From NCBI RefSeq assembly GCF_900106525.1, contig NZ_FNOG01000002.1:1-64000 (forward strand): a stretch of 64,000 nucleotides of DNA, read 5' to 3'. Position numbers and translations under genes: made by a program. Within the stretch, counting starts at the first letter, position 1. Each line of letters opens with the position of its first letter. Shown here one piece after another: positions 35,942 to 45,498 of this stretch. Source of the DNA: Lysobacter enzymogenes. GTDB taxonomy: Bacteria > Pseudomonadota > Gammaproteobacteria > Xanthomonadales > Xanthomonadaceae. Under the pieces are notes generated by a model, which had not been told where the DNA came from, ran no database searches, and saw only the letters and a list, made by a program, of their open reading frames with translations.

Positions 35942-38900
35942 ATGACCCAAGCTTCCGCATCCGTGTCCCTGCTGCCCAAGACCGGCCAGCAGCGCGCCTG
36001 GTGGCGCGCTCCGGCCTCGCCCTCCGCGCTGGCGTGGGCGATCGCCCGCGCCGCCGGCGAACACGACGGCCCGCTACTGGCGGTGACCCGCGACAATCAC
36101 GGCGCGCACCAGCTCGAAGCCGACCTGCGCACCTTGCTCGGTGCCGCCGGCGCGGCCGGCGGCCCGCTGCCGGTGCTGCCGTTCCCGGATTGGGAGACGC
36201 TGCCCTACGACGTCTTCAGCCCGCATCCGGACATCGTCTCCCAGCGCCTGTCCGCGCTGCACCGCCTGCCGGCGCTCAAGCGCGGCATCGTGGTGGTGCC
36301 GGTGCAGACGCTGCTGCAGAGGCTGGCGCCGCTGCGGCATGTGATCGGCGGCAGTTTCGACGTGCGCGTCGGCCAGCGCCTGGACCTGGACAGCGAGAAG
36401 CGCCGGCTGGAAACCGCCGGCTACCGCAACGTGCCGCAAGTGCTCGACCCCGGCGATTTCGCCGTGCGCGGCGGTCTGCTCGACGTCTACCCGATGGGCG
36501 CCGATTCGCCGTTCCGGGTCGAGCTGCTCGACGACGAGATCGAAACCATCCGCGCGTTCGATCCCGAATCGCAGCGCTCGCTCGACAAGATCGAGCGCGT
36601 GCACCTGCTGCCGGGCCGCGAAGTGCCGCTGGACGAGGCCTCGCTCAAGCGCGCGCTGGACGCGCTGCGCGAGCGCTTCGACCTCGACACCCGCCGCAGC
36701 GCGCTGTACCAGGACCTCAAGGCCGGGCTGGCGCCGTCGGGCATCGAGTACTACCTGCCGCTGTTCTTCGAGCAGACCGCGAGTTTGTTCGACTACCTCG
36801 CCGGCAATGTGCTGCCGGTGATCGCCGACGGCGCGCTGGACGCGGCCGACGCGTTCTGGACGCACACCGGCGAGCGCTACGAACAGCGCCGCCACGACAT
36901 CGAACGGCCGCTGCTGCCGCCGGACCAGCTCTACCTCACCCCGGTCGGCCTGCGCGAACGCCTCAACCAGGGCGAGCGCATCGAGCTGTGCGGCGAGCAG
37001 CACCCGCAACGCGCGCGCGCATTGGCGCTGGGCGAACAGCCCGCGCCGAGCCTGCCGGTGGCCGCGCGCGACGTCGCGCCGGCCGAAGCGCTCAAGTCGT
37101 TCCTGGCCAACTATCCCGGCCGCGTGCTGATCGCCGCCGACACCGCCGGCCGCCGCGAGGCGTTGCTGGAAGTGCTGCAATCCGCCGGCCTGCGCCCCGA
37201 GGTCGTCGCCGACTGGACCGCCTTCCGCGACGGCGCCGCGCGCTTCGCCATCGCCGTGGCGCCGCTGGACGACGGCTTCGCCATCGACGAACCGGCGCTG
37301 GCGATCCTCACCGAGCGCCAACTGTTCCCCGAGCGCGCCTCGCAGCCGCGCCGGCGCAAGCGCGTCGGCCGCGAGCCCGAAGCGATCATTCGCGACCTGG
37401 GCGAGCTGTCCGAAGGCGCGCCGATCGTGCACGAGGACCACGGCGTCGGCCGTTACCGCGGCCTGATCGTGCTCGAAGCCGGCGGCCAGCCCGGCGAATA
37501 CCTGGAAATCGAATACGCCAAGGGCGACCGGCTGTACGTGCCGGTCGCGCAGTTGCACCTGATCAGCCGCTACTCCGGCGCGTCGGTGGAAACCGCGCCG
37601 CTGCATTCGCTCGGCGGCGAGCAATGGACGAAAGCCAAGCGCAAGGCCGCGGAGAAAGTCCGCGACGTCGCCGCCGAATTGCTGGAGATCCAGGCCAAGC
37701 GCCAGGCCCGCGCCGGCCTCGCGCTGGATGTGGACCGGGCCATGTACGAACCCTTCGCCGCGGCGTTCCCGTTCGAGGAAACGCCCGACCAGCATTCCTC
37801 GATCGAAGCGGTGATCCGCGACCTCGGCAGCAGCCAGCCGATGGACCGGGTGGTGTGCGGCGACGTCGGCTTCGGCAAGACCGAAGTCGCGGTGCGCGCG
37901 GCCTTCGTCGCCGCCGCCGCCGGCAAGCAGGTCGCGGTGCTGGTGCCGACCACATTGCTGGCCGAGCAGCACTACCGCAATTTCCGCGACCGCTTCGCCG
38001 ACTGGCCGCTCAAGGTCGAAGTGCTGTCGCGCTTCAAGAGCAGCAAGGAGATCAAGGCCGAGCTGGAGAAGCTCACCGAAGGCAAGATCGACGTGGTGGT
38101 CGGCACCCATCGCCTGCTGCAGAGCGACGTGCGCTTCAAGGACCTGGGCCTGGTCATCGTCGACGAAGAGCAGCGCTTCGGCGTGCGCCAGAAGGAAGCG
38201 CTCAAAGCGCTGCGCGCCAATGTGCACCTGCTGACCCTGACCGCGACGCCGATCCCGCGCACCCTCAACATGGCCATGGCCGGCCTGCGCGACCTGAGCA
38301 TCATCGCCACCCCGCCCGCGCATCGCCTGGCCGTGCAGACCTTCGTCGTGCCCTGGGACGACATGCAGTTGCGCGAAGCGTTCCAGCGCGAGCTCTCGCG
38401 CGGCGGTCAGGTCTATTTCCTGCACAACGACGTCGAGAGCATCGGCCGCATGAAGCGCCAGCTCGAAGAACTGGTGCCGGAAGCGCGCATCGGCATCGCC
38501 CACGGCCAGATGGCCGAGCGCGAGCTGGAGAGCGTGATGCTCGACTTCCACAAGCAGCGCTTCAACGTGTTGCTGTGCACGACCATCATCGAGTCGGGCA
38601 TCGACATCCCCAACGCCAACACCATCATCATGAACCGCGCCGACAAGTTCGGCCTGGCCCAGTTGCACCAGCTGCGCGGCCGCGTCGGCCGTTCGCACCA
38701 TCGCGCTTATGCGTATCTGGTGATCCCGGACCAGCGCTCGATCACCGCCGACGCGCAAAAGCGCCTGGAGGCGATCGCCTCGATGGACGAGCTGGGCGCC
38801 GGTTTCACCCTGGCCACCCACGACCTGGAAATCCGCGGCGCCGGCGAACTGCTCGGCGAGGACCAGAGCGGGCAGATGGCCGAGGTCGGCTTCAGCCTGT

Positions 38901-39418
38901 ACACCGAACTGCTGGAACGCGCGGTGCGCTCGATCCGCCAGGGCAAGCTGCCGGACGTGGATTCCACCGACGCGCGCGGCGCCGAGGTCGAGCTGCACAT
39001 CCCGGCGCTGATCCCCGAAGACTACCTGCCCGACGTGCACACCCGCCTGACCTTGTACAAACGCGTCAGCGGCGCGCGCAGCAGCGAGGAGCTGCGCGAA
39101 CTGCAAGTGGAGATGATCGACCGCTTCGGCCTGCTGCCGGATGCGGCCAAGCATTTGTTCGCGGTGGCCGAACTCAAGCTCGGCGCGACCGCGCTGGGCA
39201 TCCGCAAGCTCGACCTGGGCGACAAGGGCGGCCGCCTGCAGTTCGTCGAGCGTCCCAACGTGGATCCGATGTCGATCATCAAGATGATCCAGGGCCAGCC
39301 GAAGCTCTACCAGATGGACGGCCCGGACAAGCTGCGGATCAAGCTGGAACTGCCGGATGCGCCGGCGCGGCTGGCGGCGGCGAAGGGGTTGTTGATGTTG
39401 CTCGATACCAAGCACTGA
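35942..39418 (+). CDS. mfd: Transcription-repair coupling factor Mfd
   Basis: ATP-driven translocase that removes RNA polymerase stalled at DNA damage and recruits UvrA. UvrB-like N-terminal module (about residues 1-350), RNA-polymerase-interaction domain with IVHEDHGVGRYRGLIVLEAG (about 490-560), helicase motifs VVCGDVGFGKTEVAVRAAF (Walker A), VIVDEEQRFGVRQKEALKAL (DEEQ), LTLTATPIPRTLNMAMAGLR, STIIESGIDIP-type motif (CTTIIESGIDIPNANTIIMN) and QLRGRVGRSHHRAYAYL, then a C-terminal D7 domain. 1158 residues, standard length. Confidence 0.96.
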   Translation: MTQASASVSLLPKTGQQRAWWRAPASPSALAWAIARAAGEHDGPLLAVTRDNHGAHQLEADLRTLLGAAGAAGGPLPVLPFPDWETLPYDVFSPHPDIVSQRLSALHRLPALKRGIVVVPVQTLLQRLAPLRHVIGGSFDVRVGQRLDLDSEKRRLETAGYRNVPQVLDPGDFAVRGGLLDVYPMGADSPFRVELLDDEIETIRAFDPESQRSLDKIERVHLLPGREVPLDEASLKRALDALRERFDLDTRRSALYQDLKAGLAPSGIEYYLPLFFEQTASLFDYLAGNVLPVIADGALDAADAFWTHTGERYEQRRHDIERPLLPPDQLYLTPVGLRERLNQGERIELCGEQHPQRARALALGEQPAPSLPVAARDVAPAEALKSFLANYPGRVLIAADTAGRREALLEVLQSAGLRPEVVADWTAFRDGAARFAIAVAPLDDGFAIDEPALAILTERQLFPERASQPRRRKRVGREPEAIIRDLGELSEGAPIVHEDHGVGRYRGLIVLEAGGQPGEYLEIEYAKGDRLYVPVAQLHLISRYSGASVETAPLHSLGGEQWTKAKRKAAEKVRDVAAELLEIQAKRQARAGLALDVDRAMYEPFAAAFPFEETPDQHSSIEAVIRDLGSSQPMDRVVCGDVGFGKTEVAVRAAFVAAAAGKQVAVLVPTTLLAEQHYRNFRDRFADWPLKVEVLSRFKSSKEIKAELEKLTEGKIDVVVGTHRLLQSDVRFKDLGLVIVDEEQRFGVRQKEALKALRANVHLLTLTATPIPRTLNMAMAGLRDLSIIATPPAHRLAVQTFVVPWDDMQLREAFQRELSRGGQVYFLHNDVESIGRMKRQLEELVPEARIGIAHGQMAERELESVMLDFHKQRFNVLLCTTIIESGIDIPNANTIIMNRADKFGLAQLHQLRGRVGRSHHRAYAYLVIPDQRSITADAQKRLEAIASMDELGAGFTLATHDLEIRGAGELLGEDQSGQMAEVGFSLYTELLERAVRSIRQGKLPDVDSTDARGAEVELHIPALIPEDYLPDVHTRLTLYKRVSGARSSEELRELQVEMIDRFGLLPDAAKHLFAVAELKLGATALGIRKLDLGDKGGRLQFVERPNVDPMSIIKMIQGQPKLYQMDGPDKLRIKLELPDAPARLAAAKGLLMLLDTKH

Positions 39419-39493
39419 GCCGCGCGCGGCGCGAATGGCGCGCCGCGGGTCGGTGGCAGCGGGGTCGCGAGCTCGCGTCGTAAGCGAGGTGTC

Positions 39494-39593
39494 GCGGTCG
39501 CGGCTCGCGCCGCTCCTACAGCGGCTTGCGGCCGGCCCCGCAGCGACGAAACCCGCATGCGCCCCCTGTAGGAGCGGCGCAAGCCGCGACCGC
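39494..39593. repeat. REP inverted pair downstream of mfd
   Basis: GGTCGCGGCTCGCGCCGCTCC-type unit at 39494-39520 and the opposite-oriented unit CTGTAGGAGCGGCGCAAGCC at 39566-39593, about 45 nt apart. Same family as at 0.55, 19.9 and 63.3 kb. Confidence 0.8.
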
Positions 39594-39718
39594 GCAACCA
39601 CCCGTTCGCGCCGCAAACGCGAAGCCGAGACCGAACCCAACGCGACCCAGTACAAAAAGCACTGCCGCCGCCCCCGCCGCGCCGCTAGCCTCAGCGCACC
39701 TACCACCCGAGCCCGCGC

Positions 39719-40204
39719 ATGCTCCGCCCTTCGCTCCCGCTCGCCGCCCTGCTGCTGATCGCCACCATGCCCACCCTCGCCGCCCCGCCGCTCAAGACCC
39801 AGCTGACCCAGCGCACCGTGCTCAACCTCGCGGCCGCCGAGCAAATCGCCGCGGCCGCCGCGGCCAAGGCGCGCGAACAGAACCTCACCGTCGCCATCGC
39901 CATCGTCGACGAAGCCGGGCGCCTGATGCACTTCCAGCGCATGGACGGCACACCCAACTCCAGCGTCGAGGTCGCCATCGGCAAGGCCGTGCACGCGGCC
40001 GATTACCGCCGCGACAGCGGCTTCCATCAAAAGCTGCTGGAGGGCGGCAACAACGTCGTGCTCGCCCTGCCGCATTCGTTGCCGATCGAAGGCGGCGTGC
40101 GTCTGCTGCTCGACGGCCAGGTGATCGGCGGCATCGGCGTGTCCGGCGCGCAGGCGGCGCAGGACGGGCAGATCGCCCAGGCCGGCGCCGACTTGCTGAA
40201 GTGA
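39719..40204 (+). CDS. GlcG/HbpS-type heme-binding protein, exported
   Basis: A 161-residue DUF336-family protein. Signal peptide (LPLAALLLIATMPTLAA) followed by the family core: AAAEQIAAAAAAKAREQNLT, VAIAIVDEAGRLMHFQRMDG, FHQKLLEGGNNVVLALPHSL and VIGGIGVSGAQAAQDGQIAQ. Homologues such as HbpS bind heme or act as extracellular redox sensors; others sit in glycolate loci. Here it stands alone, so the role is open. Confidence 0.83.
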   Translation: MLRPSLPLAALLLIATMPTLAAPPLKTQLTQRTVLNLAAAEQIAAAAAAKAREQNLTVAIAIVDEAGRLMHFQRMDGTPNSSVEVAIGKAVHAADYRRDSGFHQKLLEGGNNVVLALPHSLPIEGGVRLLLDGQVIGGIGVSGAQAAQDGQIAQAGADLLK

Positions 40205-40240
40205 TCGGCGTGCGCTGGCGCAGATTTCCGCTTCTGTCGC

Positions 40241-40422
40241 GATGAAGCCCTGGATGCCCGCCTTCGCGGGCATGACGTTGGGTGAGTGCGCGGCTTGATG
40301 AAGCCCTGGATATCCACGTTCGCAGGCATGACGTCGGGTAAGTGCTCGGCGTCTGCGCGGCGTCGTTCCCAGATCGTCATCCCCGCGAAAGCGGGGATCC
40401 AGAGACTTCAGCGCCATGCCAC
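40241..40422. repeat. Cluster of GTCAT-CCCCGCG palindromic repeats
   Basis: Two related units start at 40241 and 40297 (GATGAAGCCCTGGAT.., 56 nt apart) and a third, GTCATCCCCGCGAAAGCGGGG, starts near 40377 and runs into AGAGACTTCAGCGCCATGCC. The ATG at 40416 belongs to this repeat and is not a start for the downstream gene. Same family as 33.7-34.1 kb. Confidence 0.8.
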
Positions 40423-40481
40423 GGCAGAGCGCGCGGCCGCGCTGCAGTAAGCTGGCCTCTTCGCGTCCGCCTGGAGCCGCC

Positions 40482-41006
40482 GTGCACACCCTCGCCGCCT
40501 CTCTCGTTTCCGCCGCGCTGCTGGCGACGCTCGCCGGCTGCGCCAGCGCGCCGTCGGCGCAAACATCGCCTGCAGCGCGCTATGTCGTCGTGCGCCATGC
40601 CGAAAAGGCCGACGACGGCACCCGCGATCCCGACCTCGCTCCAGCGGGCCGCGAGCGCGCCCAACGCCTCGCCGCGCGCTTGCGCGAAGAGTCGCTGCGC
40701 GCGGTCTACGTCACCGCCTACCGCCGCACCTTGCAGACCGGCGAACCGGCCGCGCGCGCGCACGGCCTGACGCCCGTGGTCTACGACGCCAAGCGCGCGC
40801 CGGCCGAGTTCGCCGCGCAGCTGCTCCGCGAACATCGCGACGGCGCCGTACTCGTGGTCGGCCACAGCAACACCGCGCCCGATATCGCCGCCGCGCTGTG
40901 CGCCTGCGCGGTGGAGCCGATGCCGGAAACCGAATACGACCGGCGCATGATCGTCGACATCGACGCGCAGGGCCGGGCGACGCTGCGGATCGAACGCGAC
41001 CGCTGA
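40482..41006 (+). CDS. Histidine phosphatase-family lipoprotein
   Basis: A 174-residue secreted phosphatase-like lipoprotein. Signal peptide with lipobox LAGC (LLATLAGCASAP), then the catalytic RHAEK motif (YVVVRHAEKADDG), YVTAYRRTLQTGEPAAR and the second histidine in VLVVGHSNTAPDIAAAL. The small size resembles SixA-type enzymes. GTG 40482 (GGAG 5 nt upstream) gives the full signal peptide; the in-frame ATG at 40416 is in a dispersed repeat. Confidence 0.83.
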   Translation: MHTLAASLVSAALLATLAGCASAPSAQTSPAARYVVVRHAEKADDGTRDPDLAPAGRERAQRLAARLREESLRAVYVTAYRRTLQTGEPAARAHGLTPVVYDAKRAPAEFAAQLLREHRDGAVLVVGHSNTAPDIAAALCACAVEPMPETEYDRRMIVDIDAQGRATLRIERDR

Positions 41007-41350
41007 TCGAGCAGCCGGTGTCGTTGGTGCCGTCGGTGTTATCGGTGTTGTCGGTGTTGTCGGGCCACGGGCCACGGCGTGTGGATGTTGCGGATGTGCG
41101 GATGCGCGGGCGTGCGCGTGCCGGCGTGCGCAAGCGATCTCGATCCGACGATCGCACGCAGGCGCTCGCCGCCGACTCACCGACGATTGCCGGCGATCAG
41201 CGACGCCGCGCACACACACCGCACCCGCAACTGGACGGCGCAGCGCGGATCGCCGAGGATCGCGCCGACGCGCACCGCTGCGCAAAGTCCGCGAAGGTCC
41301 GCGACGCACATCCGCGCAGCCGCACGACGCCGCCACCAGGAGCCCACCGC
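41007..41350. other. Gene-free stretch with a GTTGTCGGT microsatellite
   Basis: 344 nt with no credible gene. 41024-41064 is a short run of 9-bp GTCGGTGTT-like units (GTCGGTGTTATCGGTGTTGT and on). The rest contains many CGCAC/GCGTGC motifs but no dyad I trust. Confidence 0.5.
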
Positions 41351-41737
41351 ATGAAACTCGCCCCGTTCGCCGTCTCGCTCGCCTGCGCGCTCGCGCTGTC
41401 CGCCTGCGCCCACGCCGGCGGCGCCGGCCGCGCCCTTGCCGCCGGGCAATCGGCGCAGCTGCGCCCGGGCGACAGCGTGGCCCTGCCCGACCGCTCGCGC
41501 CTGCGCTTCGTCGAAGTCGTCAACGACTCGCGCTGCCGGCCCGGCCTGCAATGCATCCACGCCGGCGAAGCGGTGCTGGCGTTCGAACTGACCGGCGGCG
41601 ACGGCGCCAAGTCGGCGCTGTCCTTCGACACCTCCGCGCCCGAGCCGCGCCAGCGCGCCGGCGCCTGGACGCTGGAATTGCAGTCGCTGGATTTCGCCGA
41701 GCCGCCGCAGGCCACGATCAAGCTCGAGGCTGAATAA
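41351..41737 (+). CDS. Hypothetical lipoprotein, 128 aa
   Basis: Signal peptide with lipobox LSAC (ACALALSACAHAG). The mature part shows LPDRSRLRFVEVVNDSRCRP and LQCIHAGEAVLAFELTGGD, a pattern seen in small secreted proteins with one conserved disulfide. It ends in an all-beta stretch (AWTLELQSLDFAEPPQATIK). No family with known function recognised. ATG 41351 is the only start that gives the signal peptide. Confidence 0.75.
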   Translation: MKLAPFAVSLACALALSACAHAGGAGRALAAGQSAQLRPGDSVALPDRSRLRFVEVVNDSRCRPGLQCIHAGEAVLAFELTGGDGAKSALSFDTSAPEPRQRAGAWTLELQSLDFAEPPQATIKLEAE

Positions 41738-41903
41738 CCCCGAGATTCGCGGCAAAAAGCCGCAAACGTTGCGGCGCGGGGTTATGGGCTGCGCCCGCCG
41801 CGCACCACCCCGCCGCTTGCAACACCGAGTTGCGCACCCGGTTGCAAGATTGCAGCCAAGACGTGCCAATCTGCAGCCATCAGTCCTGCAGGAGATCACG
41901 TCC

Positions 41904-42764
41904 ATGACCACGATCGTCGCCCCGCGCGTCCACGACCTCGGCGGCTTCCAGGTGCGCCGCGCCGTGCCCAGCCTGCAGGCCCGTTCGGTCGGGCCGTTCG
42001 TGTTCGTCGATCACATGGGCCCGGCCGAATTCGCGCCCGGCCAGGGCATCGACGTGCGTCCGCATCCGCACATCGGCCTGGCCACGGTCACCTTCCTGTG
42101 GTCCGGCGCGATCGGCCACCGCGACACCCTCGGCAGCGTCCAGGACATCCACCCCGGCGACGTCAACTGGATGACCGCCGGCCGCGGCATCGCCCATTCC
42201 GAACGCACCCCCGACGCGCCGCGCGCGGCCGGCCAGGCCGTGCACGGGCTGCAGACCTGGGTGGCGCTGCCGCGCTCGTTCGAGGAAACCGCGCCGGCCT
42301 TCCACCACCACCCCGCCGCGACCTTGCCGCAGCAGCGCCGCGACGGCGCCTGGCTGCGCATCGTCGCCGGCCGCGGCTTCGGCGCCGAATCGCCGGTGCG
42401 GGTGTTCGCCGACACGCTGTATGTCGCCATCGATCTCGACCCCGACGCCGAACTGGACATCGAGGACAGCCACGCCGAGCGCGCCCTGTACATCCTGGAA
42501 GGCCAGTCCCAACTCGACGGCGCCGATCTGCCGGAGAAACACCTGGTCGTGCTCGACCCGGGCACCCGTCCGCGCCTGCGCGCCAAGACGCCGCTCAAGG
42601 CCATGCTGCTCGGCGGCGAGCCGCTCGACGGCCCGCGCCACCTGTGGTGGAACTTCGTCTCCAGCTCGCGCGAGCGGATCGAACAGGCCAAGCAGGACTG
42701 GGCCGAAGGCCGTTTCGGCCAGATCCCCGGCGAGCACGAATTCATCCCGCTGCCGGAGCGATGA
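41904..42764 (+). CDS. Pirin-family bicupin protein
   Basis: A 286-residue double-cupin metalloprotein. Metal ligands are in the first cupin: HPHIGLATVTFLW (His-x-His) and GDVNWMTAGRGIAHSERTPD. Homologues are quercetin 2,3-dioxygenase-like enzymes or redox regulators; activity here is untested. GCAGGAGATC gives a good ribosome site for ATG 41904. A second, different pirin lies at 45499 on the other strand. Confidence 0.88.
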   Translation: MTTIVAPRVHDLGGFQVRRAVPSLQARSVGPFVFVDHMGPAEFAPGQGIDVRPHPHIGLATVTFLWSGAIGHRDTLGSVQDIHPGDVNWMTAGRGIAHSERTPDAPRAAGQAVHGLQTWVALPRSFEETAPAFHHHPAATLPQQRRDGAWLRIVAGRGFGAESPVRVFADTLYVAIDLDPDAELDIEDSHAERALYILEGQSQLDGADLPEKHLVVLDPGTRPRLRAKTPLKAMLLGGEPLDGPRHLWWNFVSSSRERIEQAKQDWAEGRFGQIPGEHEFIPLPER

Positions 42765-42890
42765 TTTTTCCTAATCTGCTCTATGACTTTGCATAAGCGT
42801 TTGTCAATCCCCGCAAACTCGACTAAGGTCACGGTCGAGGGCTATCGCAACACTGCTTAAACCAACATTCGGTTTTCAGGGGGACGTGTC

Positions 42891-43361
42891 GTGAAGTCAT
42901 GGGGTCAGGGCCGCGCTTTGCCGTGGCTGGGGTTGCTGTTCGTTTTGTGCGCCGCGGCGAAGGCCCAGGAGGCCCCGCCGGCGCAGGGCAATTGCCCGAT
43001 GCTGCCGGCGTCCACCGGCCTGCACTGGGAATACCGCGGCACCGCCGACACCGACTTCTGCCGCGCGCTGCGCGAGGACGGCAGCGAAGCGTTCGGTCTT
43101 TACATCGCATCCAAGCAACCGTTCGAGCCCAAGCGCGGCAACCGCGCCGAAGACGCGACCATCGACGGCAAGCAAGTGCACTGGTATCGCAGCGAAATCG
43201 CCGGCAAGCCGGACGTGCAGGCGCGCGAGACCTTGATCGAGGTCGGCAACGGCAAGATCGCGCACGTGTGGCTGCAGGCGCAGTCGGCCGATCAGCTCAA
43301 GGAGGTCCTCGGCCAGACCGAGGGTTTGCGATTTCAGTCGTCCCGACTGAGCAGCAAGTAA
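42891..43361 (+). CDS. Hypothetical secreted protein, 156 aa
   Basis: Not recognised. Signal peptide (LPWLGLLFVLCAAAKAQ), mature start EAPPAQGNCPMLPASTGLHW, two cysteines (NCPML, DFCRAL) that could form a disulfide, and a mixed alpha/beta body (KQVHWYRSEIAGKPDVQARE). Starts at GTG 42891 with CAGGGGGAC upstream. A terminator follows at 43390. Confidence 0.75.
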   Translation: MKSWGQGRALPWLGLLFVLCAAAKAQEAPPAQGNCPMLPASTGLHWEYRGTADTDFCRALREDGSEAFGLYIASKQPFEPKRGNRAEDATIDGKQVHWYRSEIAGKPDVQARETLIEVGNGKIAHVWLQAQSADQLKEVLGQTEGLRFQSSRLSSK

Positions 43362-43389
43362 ACCGCCTCATCACATCGCAAATGATCCG

Positions 43390-43421
43390 ATGCCACCGTC
43401 CTTGGGCGGTGGCATTGTTTT
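43390..43421 (+). terminator. Rho-independent terminator
   Basis: Stem ATGCCACCG / CGGTGGCAT with an 8-nt loop and TGTTTT after it, 28 nt past the stop of the secreted hypothetical gene. Confidence 0.8.
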
Positions 43422-43605
43422 GCCGGTTCAGGGGCTGATAGTGTGACGAATTGCGCATTTTCCCCGGTTCGCGCAGCATGAGAATCGGCCTGGCTGAACA
43501 GGGTCTGCGTTAACGCCGCCCCCTGCTGAACAGGCGCGATCGTCGATCCCGGGGCCGCCGGCCTCTCGCAAGAGAGTCGCTCAACCCTCTTTAAGGAAAG
43601 ACATC

Positions 43606-44319
43606 ATGATCAAGCGACTGGGTGCGGAGTTCATCGGTACCTTCTGGCTCGTGCTCGGCGGTTGCGGCAGCGCGGTGCTCGCGGCCAACTTCGGCGGCGC
43701 CGGCAATCCGCTCGGCATCGGCCTGCTCGGCGTGGCCCTGGCCTTCGGCCTGACCGTGCTGACCGGCGCCTATGCGCTGGGTCATATCTCCGGCGGCCAC
43801 TTCAATCCGGCGGTGAGTTTCGGCCTGTGGGCCGGCGGCCGTTTCCCGGCCAAGGACCTGCTGCCCTACATCGTCGCCCAGGTGCTCGGCGCGATCCTCG
43901 CCGGCTTCGTCCTGTTCCACATCGCCAGCGGCACCGGCAGCTTCAGCATCGATCCCAACGCCGCCGGCACCTTCGCCAGCAACGGCTACGACCTGATGTC
44001 GCCGGGCGGCTATTCGGCGGCCTCGGCGTTTTTGACCGAGGTGGTGATGACCGCGATGTTCCTGGTGATCATCCTCGGCGCGACCCACAAGAACGCGCCG
44101 GCGGGCTTCGCCCCGATCGCGATCGGCCTGGGCCTGACCCTGATCCATCTGATCAGCATCCCGGTGACCAATACCTCGGTGAACCCGGCCCGCTCCACCG
44201 GCGTGGCGCTGTTCGCCGGCGCGGCGGCGCTGAGCCAGTTGTGGATGTTCTGGGTGGCGCCGATCCTGGGCGGGTTGATCGGCGGTGCGGTGTATCGTTG
44301 GTTGGGCAAGGACGATTGA
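43606..44319 (+). CDS. aqpZ: Aquaporin Z
   Basis: Inner-membrane water channel. Six membrane segments and the two pore NPA boxes: [12 protein letters not shown] (residues 67-69) and [17 protein letters not shown] (around residue 188). The selectivity-filter Arg follows the second NPA. 237 residues, as in E. coli AqpZ. ATG 43606 is preceded by TAAGGAAAG. A terminator follows after 16 nt. Confidence 0.95.
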   Translation: MIKRLGAEFIGTFWLVLGGCGSAVLAANFGGAGNPLGIGLLGVALAFGLTVLTGAYALGHISGGHFNPAVSFGLWAGGRFPAKDLLPYIVAQVLGAILAGFVLFHIASGTGSFSIDPNAAGTFASNGYDLMSPGGYSAASAFLTEVVMTAMFLVIILGATHKNAPAGFAPIAIGLGLTLIHLISIPVTNTSVNPARSTGVALFAGAAALSQLWMFWVAPILGGLIGGAVYRWLGKDD

Positions 44320-44335
44320 TCGTTCGCTCATGCAA

Positions 44336-44366
44336 GAAAAAAGCCGCGCAGATGCGCGGCTTTTTT
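44336..44366 (+). terminator. Terminator after aqpZ
   Basis: GCCGCGCA / TGCGCGGC stem with a 2-nt apex, flanked by an A-run upstream and TTTTTT downstream; bidirectional in form. It lies 17 nt after the aqpZ stop. Confidence 0.9.
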
Positions 44367-44394
44367 CTTGGTGGCACGCGAGCCGCCTAAGCCT

Positions 44395-45217
44395 CGTTGC
44401 CGTTGCTGTCGCTGTCGCTGTTGTTCGTCGCTCCCCCCGCCGCCCCGAACTCGCCACAGGCAATCAGAGACCCGAAGGGCGGCGCGCAGGACGCGCGCCG
44501 TGCGCCACCCAGGCCATGGATGGCCTGTGTGGCGCATCCCTGCGCAGGCTCCGAACCTTAGTGGCTCTTGATTCGAAAACAAGGAAAGCGCCTTTCTTTG
44601 GTTACTTTCTTTGGCAAGACAAAGAAAGTGACCCGGCCGCTTGCGGACGGAAGCTTTGGATTGCCGCTTGTCCTCACTCGTCATCCGAATAACGACGAAA
44701 GCCACCGCGGAACGCCCCCTGTAGGAGCGACGCAAGTCGCGATCGCGACAACACAACCATCGCGCAGGTGTCGTCGTAGTTGCGAATTCGCAGTCGCGGC
44801 TCGCGCCGTTCCTACAGTCGGATACGAAACTGGCCGGAGCCCCTGTAGGAGCGACGCAAGTCGCGACCGCGCCAACGCAACCACGACGAACTTCGCCTAA
44901 GCCCGATAGTTGCGTTTGACGACAAGCGAAGATCAACGGCTTCCGTCCGCAAGCGGCCGGGTCACTTTCTTTGTCCAAAGCAACAAAGAAAGTAACCAAA
45001 GAAAGTGCTTTTTCCTGTTTTCGAATCAAGAGCCACTATCGTTCGGAGCTTGCGCCGGGATGCGCCACACAGGCCATCCATGGCCTGGGTGGCGCACGGC
45101 GCGCATCCTGCGCGCCGCCCTTCGGGTCTCTATTTGCCTGTGGCGAGTTCGGGGCGGCGGGGGGAGCGAAGAGCAACGGCAACTGCAACTGCAACTGCAA
45201 CTGCAACTGCAACTGCA
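44395..45217. repeat. Large imperfect inverted-repeat element with REP core
   Basis: Left arm 44395-44673 and right arm 44921-45217 are reverse complements over about 280-295 nt with few differences. For example GTGGCTCTTGATTCGAAAAC on the left answers GTTTTCGAATCAAGAGCCAC on the right, and both carry the TTTGGTTACTTTCTTTG block. The ~250-nt loop holds three REP units (44716-44745, 44791-44818, 44842-44871). The right arm ends in a 6-bp (AACTGC)n run (45180-45217), the left in the matching degenerate GCTGTC run. No credible gene lies in 44320-45498. Frames through it encode repeat-derived peptides only. Confidence 0.85.
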
Positions 45218-45285
45218 AGATCAAATCAGGCCGGGCCTTCGCCGGAATAACGGGATCGTGATGTGTCGTCGTCGTTGCGTTGAAG

Positions 45286-45314
45286 CGGTCGCGGCTTGCG
45301 CCGCTCCTACAGTC
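45286..45314. repeat. Single REP unit
   Basis: GCGGTCGCGGCTTGCGCCGC-type unit followed by TCCTACAG, just outside the large inverted-repeat element. The same flank (CAGTCGGATACG) also follows the REP unit at 44791-44818, so the two copies share more than the core. Confidence 0.75.
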
Positions 45315-45423
45315 GGATACGGAGCTTGCCGGAGCTGCGGCAGGAACTGCGCCTCGGGCTTGCCCCCGTCCGCAACAATGCGCCGACGTCGCCCACGCAG
45401 CGAAAAACTGGCGCGCACAACGA

Positions 45424-45449
45424 AAAGGCCACGCCGAAGCGTGGCCTTT
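45424..45449 (-). terminator. Terminator of the downstream pirin gene
   Basis: Perfect 11-bp stem AAAGGCCACGC / GCGTGGCCTTT with a CGAA tetraloop, 50 nt past the pirin stop on the minus strand, with a T-rich end. Confidence 0.85.
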
Positions 45450-45498
45450 CTTCGTAGCGGTTATCTGCGGCCTATGTGCTCGACCGCGAGCACGCGCC

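Noticed and set aside
40416-40481. ATG at 40416 as the start of the histidine phosphatase
   Set aside because: It lies inside a dispersed palindromic repeat, and would put 22 residues ahead of a normal lipoprotein signal peptide that begins at GTG 40482.
44402-45261. Several short open frames within the large inverted repeat (peptides with KKVTRPLAD-type sequence)
   Set aside because: They are translations of the repeat arms in opposite orientations, with no ribosome site, and similar peptides arise from the same repeat elsewhere in this bacterial group.
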